From assembly GCF_001428805.1 (NCBI RefSeq), contig NZ_LMIS01000001.1, positions 310,001 through 374,000 of the forward strand: a stretch of DNA of 64,000 nucleotides, written 5' to 3'. Under the pieces are notes generated by a model. It searched no databases. It was given only the letters and a program-made list of their open reading frames with translations, and was not told the DNA's origin. Position numbers and translations under genes: made by a program. Below, piece by piece: positions 44,978 to 52,088 of the stretch. Position 1 is the stretch's first letter; every line of letters starts with the position of its first letter. The stretch comes from Aeromicrobium sp. Root236. Lineage in GTDB: Bacteria > Actinomycetota > Actinomycetes > Propionibacteriales > Nocardioidaceae.

Positions 44978-46327
44978 TCAGGCTCCGATCAGGGCCTGGC
45001 CGCAGACCCGCACGACGTTGCCGGAGATCGCGGACGATCCCGGGTTGGCGTACCAGGCGATGGCTTCGGCGACGTCGATCGGCTGGCCGCCCTGCGACAG
45101 CGAGCTGAGCCGGCGACCGGCCTCGCGGATGCCGAGCGGCATGGTCTTGACCATGTCGGTCTCGATGAACCCGGGAGCGATCGCGTTGACCGTGATGCCG
45201 TCCTTGGCGACCCGCTTGGACAGGTCGTTGACGAAGCCGATGACGCCGGCCTTGGCCGTGCCGTAGCTCGTCTGGCCGTTGTTGCCCGCGATGCCGGCGA
45301 TCGACGAGATGCCGATGACGCGGCCGCCGGGGCGGATGAGCTTGCGCTTGAGCAGCTCCGCGGTGATGCGCTGCGGCGCGCCGACGCTGATGTCGATCAC
45401 GAGGTTCCAGTTCTCGGTCTTCATGTTCTTGAGCCGCTTGTCGCGGGTGATGCCGGCGTTGTGCACGACGATGTCGACACCGCCGTGCGCCTTCTTGAGC
45501 GCGTCGGCGATGACCTTGGGCGCATCGGGCGCCGTGATGTCCTCGGCGATCGCGGTGCCGCCGAGCTCGGCCATGACGGCCTCCAGCTCGGCAGACAGCT
45601 GCGGCACGTCGAGGCCGACGATCGCCGCGCCGTCGCGGTGGAGCGTGCGGGCCATGGCCTCGCCGAGCCCGCGCGAGGCGCCGGTGATCAGCGCGACCTT
45701 GCCGGCCAGCGGCTTGGCCGGGTCGGCGACGGGGTCGGCATCGACGAGCTCGGTGAGCCCGAGGCGGATGACCTGGCCGTCGACGAACGCCGACTTGGGG
45801 GAGAGCAGGAACTCCAGGGTCGACCCGAGCGCGTTCTCGGCGCCGGCGCCGGCGTAGACGAGGTTGGCCGTGCTGCCGTTGCCACCGATCTCCTTGCCGG
45901 CAGAGCGTACGAAACCTTCGAGGGCGCGCTGTGCGATCGCCGCGGTCTCGGACTCGGCCTGCTCGGGGAGCGTGCCGATGACGATGAGCCGACCCGAGCT
46001 CGCGAGGCTGCGGAGCGCCGGGGTGAAGAACTGCTGCATGTCGGCGAGGCCGGCGGTGTCGCTGATGCCGGTGGCGTCGAACACCAGGCCCTTGTACGTC
46101 TTGCTGTCGGCGCGTACGCCCACCGACGTGATGCCGCTGGACTTCAACGTCGCGGCGAGCTGCTTGCCGAGCCGGCTGCCGGGAGCGGCGCCGATGAGGA
46201 CGGTGCCCTTGACGAGCGGGTCACCTTCGGACCAGCGCTCGAGGACCGGGGGATTGGGCAGACCCAGGTTCTTGACGATGAACTTGCCGATCGGGTTGTG
46301 AGCAAGGGACTGATAGCGGTCGGCCAT
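44978..46327 (-). CDS. fabG4: High-molecular-weight 3-oxoacyl-ACP/CoA reductase (FabG4-like)
   Basis: 449 residues, about twice a usual FabG. The N-terminal half (to about 205) is a degenerate Rossmann/flavodoxin-like domain (GTVLIGAAPGSRLGKQLAATL, LVFDATGISD) characteristic of FabG4. The C-terminal ketoreductase has KVALITGASRGLGEAMA, VVHNAGITRDKRL, GISSIAGIAGNNGQ with Ser, and SYGTAKAG with the Y-x-x-x-K pair. NADH-type HwFabG reduces long 3-oxoacyl thioesters. It diverges from fadA2 across a 147-bp region with a palindrome. Confidence 0.9.
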   Translation of the reverse strand: MADRYQSLAHNPIGKFIVKNLGLPNPPVLERWSEGDPLVKGTVLIGAAPGSRLGKQLAATLKSSGITSVGVRADSKTYKGLVFDATGISDTAGLADMQQFFTPALRSLASSGRLIVIGTLPEQAESETAAIAQRALEGFVRSAGKEIGGNGSTANLVYAGAGAENALGSTLEFLLSPKSAFVDGQVIRLGLTELVDADPVADPAKPLAGKVALITGASRGLGEAMARTLHRDGAAIVGLDVPQLSAELEAVMAELGGTAIAEDITAPDAPKVIADALKKAHGGVDIVVHNAGITRDKRLKNMKTENWNLVIDISVGAPQRITAELLKRKLIRPGGRVIGISSIAGIAGNNGQTSYGTAKAGVIGFVNDLSKRVAKDGITVNAIAPGFIETDMVKTMPLGIREAGRRLSSLSQGGQPIDVAEAIAWYANPGSSAISGNVVRVCGQALIGA

Positions 46328-46351
46328 GACTTGGGTGTGTCCTATCTCTCG

Positions 46352-46366
46352 GATACCATTGGTATC
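46352..46366. promoter_or_regulatory. Palindrome in the fabG4-fadA2 divergent promoter
   Basis: GATACCA-T-TGGTATC, a perfect 7-1-7 inverted repeat, lies 24 bp upstream of fabG4 and 108 bp upstream of fadA2. It is a likely binding site for a fatty-acid-responsive TetR regulator controlling both directions. Confidence 0.5.
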
Positions 46367-46474
46367 TGGAATGCTCCTGAAACTGTAACCTCATGAAACA
46401 GCCCCGTCCACCAGCGTGGATGCGGCGCTCATCACGTTCCAGAACCATCGTTCACGAAGATCGAGGAGACCGCC

Positions 46475-47866
46475 ATGGCGGACACGACACCAGCCAAGAA
46501 GGCGCCCACCAAGAAGGCACCCGCGAAGAAGACGGCCGCGACCAAGGCTGCGGAGACCGTGTCGAGCGTCGCGTCTGCCGCCGCTGGAGCCCAGACCGTA
46601 CGCCGCGTCGCCGTGATCGGCGGCAACCGCATCCCGTTCGCGCGCTCCAACACCGTCTACACCAACGCGTCCAACCAGGACATGCTCACCGCGGCCCTCG
46701 ACGGCCTCGTCGAGCGCTTCGGCCTCGAGGGTGAGCGGGTCGGCGAGTTCGCCGCCGGCGCCGTCCTCAAGCACAGCCGCGACTTCAACCTCGCCCGCGA
46801 GACGGTGCTCGGTTCCAAGCTGTCGCCCGACACCCCTGCGTACGACGTGCAGCAGGCGTGTGACACGGGCATCCAGGCCGCCGTGCTCGTCGCCAACAAG
46901 ATCGCGCTCGGCAAGATCGAGTCCGGCATCGCCGGTGGCGCCGACACGACGTCGGACGCCCCGCTCGCGGTCGGCGACAAGCTCCGCAAGATCCTGCTCG
47001 AGGCCAACCGCGCCAAGGACAACAAGGGCCGCCTCGCCGCGCTCGCCAAGATCCGCCCGGCCTACCTGGCGCCCGACCAGCCGCGCAACTCCGAGCCGCG
47101 CACCGGACTGTCGATGGGTGACAGCCAGGCCATCACGACCAAGGAGTGGGGCATCACCCGCGAGGCTCAGGACGAGCTCGCCGTTGCCTCGCACCACAAC
47201 CTCGCCAAGTCGTACGACGAGGGCTGGCAGGACGACCTGATGACGCCGTTCCTCGGTGTCACCAAGGACAACAACCTGCGTCCCGACTCGTCGCTGGAGA
47301 AGCTCGCGAAGCTCAAGCCGGTGTTTGGCAAGGGTGAGGGCGCCACGATGACCGCGGCCAACTCGACACCGCTGTCCGACGGCGCCTCGACGGTGCTGCT
47401 GGCGTCCGAGGACGAGGCCGAGAAGCACGGCTGGACCCCGCTGGCCTACTTCGTCGACTACGAGACGGCCGCCGTCGACTACGTCTCCGGCGCCGAGGGC
47501 CTGCTGATGGCTCCGGTCTACGCCGTGCCGCGCATGCTCGCCCGCCAGGGCCTGACGCTGCAGGACTTCGACTTCTACGAGATCCACGAGGCGTTCGCGA
47601 GCCAGGTGCTCACGACGCTCGCGGCGTGGGAGGACCCGATCTTCTGCAAGGAGCGCCTGGGCCTCGACGAGCCGCTCGGCTCGATCGACCGCAGCAAGCT
47701 CAACGTCAAGGGCTCGTCGCTCGCGACGGCACACCCGTTCGCCGCGACCGGTGGGCGCATCGTCGCCAACCTCGCCAAGCTGCTGCACGAGAAGGGCTCG
47801 GGCCGCGGCCTGATCTCGATCTGCGCCGCCGGTGGCCAGGGCGTCGTCGCGATCCTCGAGGCCTGA
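46475..47866 (+). CDS. fadA2: Acetyl-CoA acyltransferase (FadA2-like) with basic N-terminal tail
   Basis: 463 residues. Thiolase core begins at about residue 40. Nucleophile Cys129 in DVQQACDTGIQA, NEAF-equivalent EIHEAFA, GSSLATAHPFAATGGR with the active-site His, and the second catalytic Cys in SICAAGGQG. Residues 6-26 form an unusual Lys/Ala/Pro tail (KKAPTKKAPAKKTAATKAA) like histone-H1 or HU-type tails; GAGGAG before ATG 46475 supports this start. The enzyme carries out thiolysis in beta-oxidation. Confidence 0.92.
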   Translation: MADTTPAKKAPTKKAPAKKTAATKAAETVSSVASAAAGAQTVRRVAVIGGNRIPFARSNTVYTNASNQDMLTAALDGLVERFGLEGERVGEFAAGAVLKHSRDFNLARETVLGSKLSPDTPAYDVQQACDTGIQAAVLVANKIALGKIESGIAGGADTTSDAPLAVGDKLRKILLEANRAKDNKGRLAALAKIRPAYLAPDQPRNSEPRTGLSMGDSQAITTKEWGITREAQDELAVASHHNLAKSYDEGWQDDLMTPFLGVTKDNNLRPDSSLEKLAKLKPVFGKGEGATMTAANSTPLSDGASTVLLASEDEAEKHGWTPLAYFVDYETAAVDYVSGAEGLLMAPVYAVPRMLARQGLTLQDFDFYEIHEAFASQVLTTLAAWEDPIFCKERLGLDEPLGSIDRSKLNVKGSSLATAHPFAATGGRIVANLAKLLHEKGSGRGLISICAAGGQGVVAILEA

Positions 47867-47871
47867 GTCGG

Positions 47872-47912
47872 TTCGACAAGCTCAAGAACGTGAGGTCCTT
47901 GAGCTTGTCGAA
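47872..47912. repeat. REP-like hairpin after fadA2
   Basis: TTCGACAAGCTCAAG (47872-47886) and its exact complement CTTGAGCTTGTCGAA (47898-47912) form a 15-bp stem with an 11-nt loop, 5 nt after the stop. It can terminate transcription, but the sequence also matches a dispersed intergenic palindrome type; a related copy lies at 51361-51374. Confidence 0.6.
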
Positions 47913-47965
47913 GGCACGTTCGCAGGCTTGCGCTGGAGCGTGCTCCAGCGCCTAGCGTCGGCGTC

Positions 47966-48925
47966 ATGACGAACGCCACGCAACGGCCACTTCCCTCCGG
48001 CTTCGACGCCACCACGACCACGGACGACGTGCTCAAGGACGTCGACCTCACCGGCACGCTCGCCCTCGTCACCGGCGGCTACTCCGGCATCGGTATCGAG
48101 ACGACGCGGGCGCTCGTTGCTGCCGGCGCGGAGGTCGTGGTGCCGTCGCGCCGGGTCCAGACCGCCCGGGAGCAGCTGGCCGGCTTCGAACGCGTCGAGG
48201 TCGGCTCCCTCGACCTGGGCGACCTCGAGAGCGTACGACGCTTTGCGGACCGGTTCCTGGCGACGAACCGCAGCCTCGACCTGGTCATCGACAGCGCCGG
48301 CATCATGGCCGCACCCGAGACGCGCGTCGGCCCCGGTTGGGAGTCACAGCTCGCGACGAACCACCTCGGCCACTTCGCACTGGTCAACAGGCTGTGGCCC
48401 GCGATCGAGCCAAGCGGGGCGCGGGTGATCTCGGTCAGCTCGCGTGGCCATCACTTCTCGCCGATCCGGTGGGACGACCCGCACTTCACGCAGGGCTACG
48501 ACAAGTGGCTCGCGTACGGCCAGTCCAAGACCGCGAACTCGCTGTTCGCCGTCCACCTCGACGCCTTGGGCCGGGACGCCGGCGTGCGCGCGTTCGCGGT
48601 GCATCCGGGCGCGATCCTCACCGCGCTGGTGCGCCACATGTCGATGGCCGAGCAGATCGAGGCCGGATACCTGGACGAGGACGGCAACCTGATCGACCCG
48701 CGGTTCAAGTCACCCGAGGCCGGTGCAGCGACGCAGGTGTGGGCGGCGACCTCGCGACAGCTCGACGGCCTGGGCGGGCTCTACCTCGAGGACGTGGACG
48801 TGGCCGCGCCGTGGACGGAGGACCAGGTCTACACCGGCGTGAAGGACTGGGCGGTCGACCCCGACGAGGCGCAGCGCCTCTGGGCCCTCTCCGCAGAGCT
48901 GACCGGTGTCAACGCGTTCGCCTGA
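47966..48925 (+). CDS. Short-chain dehydrogenase/reductase
   Basis: 319 residues. LALVTGGYSGIGIETTRALVAAG binds NAD(P); VIDSAGIMAAP is the NNAG-equivalent; Ser in VISVSSRGHHFSP and Y-G-Q-S-K in LAYGQSKTANSLF form the active site. It resembles the retinol-dehydrogenase/WWOX-like SDR group; substrate unknown. ATG 47966 lies 7 nt after TAGCGT (47953-47958), a leaderless start. Confidence 0.9.
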   Translation: MTNATQRPLPSGFDATTTTDDVLKDVDLTGTLALVTGGYSGIGIETTRALVAAGAEVVVPSRRVQTAREQLAGFERVEVGSLDLGDLESVRRFADRFLATNRSLDLVIDSAGIMAAPETRVGPGWESQLATNHLGHFALVNRLWPAIEPSGARVISVSSRGHHFSPIRWDDPHFTQGYDKWLAYGQSKTANSLFAVHLDALGRDAGVRAFAVHPGAILTALVRHMSMAEQIEAGYLDEDGNLIDPRFKSPEAGAATQVWAATSRQLDGLGGLYLEDVDVAAPWTEDQVYTGVKDWAVDPDEAQRLWALSAELTGVNAFA

Positions 48926-48938
48926 GTGAGCGCGCCGG

Positions 48939-49229
48939 TCAGACCCGGGAACCGAAGGCGTGCAGCACCTCCAGCGGTTCGCTGTGCGGCTCCTCTGAGG
49001 GCCGGCGACCGCCGAGCGCCGCGTCGACTGCGGGATGGATGCGCTCCTCGAACGCCGTGGCGCACTTGTCCCGCGACTCCCAGACATCGATGTAGCGCAG
49101 ACCGCCGTCCTCGCGCCGTAGGCACAGGTGCACCAGGCAGCCGTCGAGGGGCTCGTCGCCGAGGTTGGCGATGACCTTCTCGTACGTCGGGAAGTCGATC
49201 GGTACGTCCTGCGTGAATGCGTAGACCAT
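48939..49229 (-). CDS. Small dimeric alpha/beta-barrel-like protein
   Basis: 96 residues from ATG 49229, with GGAGA upstream. VYAFTQDVPIDFPTYEKVIANLG, CLVHLCLRREDGGLRYIDVWES and CATAFEERIHPAVDAAL follow the pattern of ABM-like/ferredoxin-fold small proteins. Function unknown. It is divergent from a TetR gene with a perfect palindrome between them, so it is probably that regulator's target. Confidence 0.7.
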   Translation of the reverse strand: MVYAFTQDVPIDFPTYEKVIANLGDEPLDGCLVHLCLRREDGGLRYIDVWESRDKCATAFEERIHPAVDAALGGRRPSEEPHSEPLEVLHAFGSRV

Positions 49230-49246
49230 GATGTCTCCTGAAGTTG

Positions 49247-49265
49247 ATCCGAATGACATTCGGAT
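49247..49265. promoter_or_regulatory. Perfect 9-1-9 palindrome, predicted TetR operator
   Basis: ATCCGAATG-A-CATTCGGAT sits between the divergent small-barrel gene (start 49229) and the TetR gene (start 49289). A TAGAGT hexamer (49275-49280) lies 8 nt before the TetR ATG. Confidence 0.65.
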
Positions 49266-49288
49266 GAATACTGGTAGAGTAGGCAGCC

Positions 49289-49936
49289 ATGGGAGAGCAC
49301 GTCAAGACCCGCACCTACACCTCGTCACTGCGCGCCCAACAGGCCGAGCGCACTCGCGGTGCGATCCTCGACGCCGCCCGCAGCCTCTTCGTCACGCAGG
49401 GATTCCGTCGCACCACGGTGCAGCAGATCGCCGATCGGGCCGGGGTCAACATCGACACGATCTACTCGGCGGTCGGCCGCAAGCCCGCCCTCATGCGAGA
49501 ACTGGTCGAGACGTCGTTGTCGGGGCAGAACGAGGCCGTGCCGGCCCAGCAGCGTCCGTACGTGCAGCAGATACGCGAAGCCGCGACAGCTGGCGAGAAG
49601 ATCGACATCTATGCGGAGGCCATCGCCGAGATCCAGCAACGCATGGCCCCGATCTTCCTGGCCCTGCGTGACGCCGCGCTGAGCGACGAGTCGTGCCGCG
49701 CCCTTTGGAAGGAGATCAGCGAGCGGCGAGCACGCAACATGCTCGAGTTCGCCGCCGACCTCCGCGTGACCCGACAGCTACGTGCCGACCTCGACGACCA
49801 GCGGGTCGCGGACGTCATCTGGTCCATGAACGCAGCGGAGTACTGGGTGCTGCTTGTCGAGGAGCGTGGCTGGACCCCGGCAGAGTTCCGAAGCTGGATC
49901 GCGGATTCGTGGCGGAGGCTGCTGCTCGCGTCCTAA
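49289..49936 (+). CDS. TetR-family regulator
   Basis: 215 residues. HTH: RGAILDAARSLFVTQGFRRTTVQQIADRAGVNIDTIYSAVGRK (NIDTIYSAVG replacing the common YxHF motif). The C-terminal domain has EYWVLLVEERGWTPAEFRSW, typical of a group with hydrophobic ligands. Probable autoregulation through the 49247-49265 palindrome. The PLP enzyme gene follows within 50 bp. Confidence 0.87.
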   Translation: MGEHVKTRTYTSSLRAQQAERTRGAILDAARSLFVTQGFRRTTVQQIADRAGVNIDTIYSAVGRKPALMRELVETSLSGQNEAVPAQQRPYVQQIREAATAGEKIDIYAEAIAEIQQRMAPIFLALRDAALSDESCRALWKEISERRARNMLEFAADLRVTRQLRADLDDQRVADVIWSMNAAEYWVLLVEERGWTPAEFRSWIADSWRRLLLAS

Positions 49937-49978
49937 GGTGTGGCGAACGGCGAGCCAGCCGAGGAAGCCGGCACCAAC

Positions 49979-51364
49979 ATGACCGCACGCGGTGAGACAT
50001 ACGACGATTCGCTCGACAAGGCGCACCAACACGTACGCCGCTGGCTGTCGTCGATCGACGAGCGGCCGGTCGGGCCGCGCGTCACCGCAAGCGAGCTGCT
50101 GGAGAGTGTCGGCGGGCCGTTGCCCGACAACGGCCTGGACCCCGGTGACGTCGTGGACGAGCTCGCCGCCAAGGCGGACCCGGGGCTCATGGCGATCGCA
50201 TCCGGGCGGTTCTTCGGCTGGGTCATGGGTGGGACGCTGCCTGCCGGGCTCGCCGCCGACTGGATGGTCAGCGGCTGGGACCAGAACGCCGGCATGCGCT
50301 ACTCGACGCCCGCGACCGCTGCGCTCGAGGAGGCCGCCGCGAGCTGGCTGCTCGAGCTGTTGCACTTGCCGCCGACGGCCGACGTCGGCTTCGTCACCGG
50401 CGCCACGATGTCCAACTTCACCTGCCTGGCCGCTGCACGCCACGCGGTCCTCGCCCAAGCGGGGTGGGACGTCGAGCGCAACGGCCTGACGGGTGCGCCG
50501 CGGGTCCGTGTCCTCGTGGGCGCCGAGCGGCACGACACGATCGACCTGGCGCTGCGCTACCTAGGGCTCGGCCAGCCGACTCCGGTCGTCGCCGACGACC
50601 AGGGTCGTATCGACGTCGACGCGCTCGCCGAGGCGTTGGCCGCGATCCCGCCCGGCGAGCCGATCGTGCTGTGCCTGCAGGCCGGCAACGTGCACTCGGG
50701 CGCCTTCGACCCGTTCGCCGAGGCCGTCTCGCTCGCGCATGCCCGCGGCGCGTGGGTGCACGTCGACGGGGCCTTCGGGCTCTGGGCGGCGGCGTCGCCC
50801 GGGCTGAGTCACCTCGTCGAGGGCCTGTCCGGCGCCGACTCCTGGACGACGGACGCGCACAAGACGCTCAACGTGCCGTACGACTGCGGGCTCGCGATCG
50901 TGGCCGACTCAGGCTCGATGCGGGCGGCGATGGGGGTGCACGCGAGCTACCTGGTGGCCGACGAGACCGGGCCCGGCGACCCGTACGAGAAGGTGCCCGA
51001 GCTGTCCCGGCGGGCTCGTGGCGTGCCGGTCTGGGCCGTGTTGCGATCGCTGGGCCGCAAGGGAGTGGTCGACCTGGTCGACGGTCTCGCGGCGAATGCG
51101 CGCGCCATTGCCGCCGGGTTGTCGGAGATCGAAGGCGTCGAGGTGCTCAACGACGTCGGCTACACCCAGATCTGCGTGTCGTTCGGCAGCGACGAACGTA
51201 CGCGTGAGGTCACCGCGCGGGTCATCGAGGACGGCACGACGTGGATGTCCGGCTCGCGCTGGCACGACCGCGACGTCCTGCGGGTGTCGGTGAGCAACTG
51301 GTCGACCGACGCGGAGGACGTACGCCTGTCGGTCGACACCGTACGGGCCGCGGTCGGTTCTTGA
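49979..51364 (+). CDS. PLP-dependent group II decarboxylase-like enzyme
   Basis: 461 residues from ATG 49979 (GTG 49940, 3 nt after the TetR stop, is an in-frame alternative). The PLP Lys is in SWTTDAHKTLNVPYDCG; GFVTGATMSNFTCLAAAR and WVHVDGAFGLWAAASP (Asp contacting the pyridine N) complete the aspartate-aminotransferase-fold decarboxylase signature. Similar proteins are annotated as aspartate or aromatic amino acid decarboxylases; the substrate cannot be told. Probably expressed with the TetR gene. Confidence 0.86.
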   Translation: MTARGETYDDSLDKAHQHVRRWLSSIDERPVGPRVTASELLESVGGPLPDNGLDPGDVVDELAAKADPGLMAIASGRFFGWVMGGTLPAGLAADWMVSGWDQNAGMRYSTPATAALEEAAASWLLELLHLPPTADVGFVTGATMSNFTCLAAARHAVLAQAGWDVERNGLTGAPRVRVLVGAERHDTIDLALRYLGLGQPTPVVADDQGRIDVDALAEALAAIPPGEPIVLCLQAGNVHSGAFDPFAEAVSLAHARGAWVHVDGAFGLWAAASPGLSHLVEGLSGADSWTTDAHKTLNVPYDCGLAIVADSGSMRAAMGVHASYLVADETGPGDPYEKVPELSRRARGVPVWAVLRSLGRKGVVDLVDGLAANARAIAAGLSEIEGVEVLNDVGYTQICVSFGSDERTREVTARVIEDGTTWMSGSRWHDRDVLRVSVSNWSTDAEDVRLSVDTVRAAVGS

Positions 51365-51381
51365 GCCTGTCGAATGGCTCA
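51361..51381. terminator. Bidirectional hairpin between convergent genes
   Basis: TGAGCC (51362-51367) pairs with GGCTCA (51376-51381), 8-nt loop, spanning the stop codons of the PLP enzyme gene and the convergent TetR gene. The left half TTGAGCCTGTCGAA differs by one base from the REP-like element at 47899-47912. Confidence 0.45.
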
Positions 51382-52038
51382 GGCTGACGGCTCGGCGCGC
51401 GCCATCGCGACGGCGGCGTGCTGCAGGTAGGTCTTGACCTCGTCGAACGGCACGGCGTCGACAGCCGGCAGACCCGGGTTCTGCTCGCGTACGGACAGCT
51501 GCAGCGTCGTCAGGTTCATGACGCCGAGCGCCTGCGTGTAGAACACGTTGGCCAGCAGGTTGGGGTCGCGTACGTGGAACTCGCCGGCCTTGACCCCGGC
51601 CTCGAGCACGTCGACGACATGGTTGAGGCACGACGCCATGGCACGGCCGAGGTCGAACATGACGCGTTCGCTGACCTCGGCCATGAGCTCGTCGCCACGG
51701 CGGCGCAGCAACGTCTGGGCGCAGTCGACGAACGCCGGATAGGCCGACCCGAAGTCGAGGAACACCACGACGAGGTTCTCGAGGCGATCGACCGGCTCGT
51801 GCGTGGCGTCGTCGGAGGTCTGCAGCATCTTGGCGAGCTCGTCGAGGTAGCCGACGAGTGTCTCGGCGAACAGCTCTTCCTTGCCCGAGAAGTGCCGGTA
51901 GATGATCGCCCGGTTGATGCCCACGGCCCGCGCGATGTCCTCGATCTGCGCATCGCGCACGCCGCGCTCGTCGAAGAGCGCACGGGTCGCGTCGAGGATC
52001 TCCCTCTTGCGCTCAGCGCGGCGTTCCGAGACGGGCAT
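51379..52038 (-). CDS. TetR-family regulator
   Basis: 219 residues. HTH: KREILDATRALFDERGVRDAQIEDIARAVGINRAIIYRHFSGKEELFAETL. The ligand domain (about 75-200) matches TetR_C with a VVFLDFGSAYPAF segment; identity of ligand unknown. ATG 52038 follows TAAAGT (minus strand, 52051-52046) by 7 nt, a leaderless start; GTG 52047 is the alternative. It diverges from uvrB. Confidence 0.88.
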   Translation of the reverse strand: MPVSERRAERKREILDATRALFDERGVRDAQIEDIARAVGINRAIIYRHFSGKEELFAETLVGYLDELAKMLQTSDDATHEPVDRLENLVVVFLDFGSAYPAFVDCAQTLLRRRGDELMAEVSERVMFDLGRAMASCLNHVVDVLEAGVKAGEFHVRDPNLLANVFYTQALGVMNLTTLQLSVREQNPGLPAVDAVPFDEVKTYLQHAAVAMARAEPSA

Positions 52039-52045
52039 GACAGCC

Positions 52046-52081
52046 ACTTTAGAGTGCTTTGTCGGTGGCGAGACGTAGGCT
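52046..52081. promoter_or_regulatory. Divergent leaderless promoters tetR / uvrB
   Basis: Minus strand TAAAGT (52051-52046) and plus strand TAGGCT (52076-52081) each lie 7 nt before a start codon, with only 24 bp between them. The left edge contains CACT-N4-AGTG. No LexA-type GAAC-N4-GTTC box was seen. Confidence 0.45.
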
Positions 52082-52088
52082 CGTAGGT

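Noticed and set aside
46391..47788. 465-codon frame opposite fadA2
   Set aside because: Antisense to the thiolase; no conserved motif.
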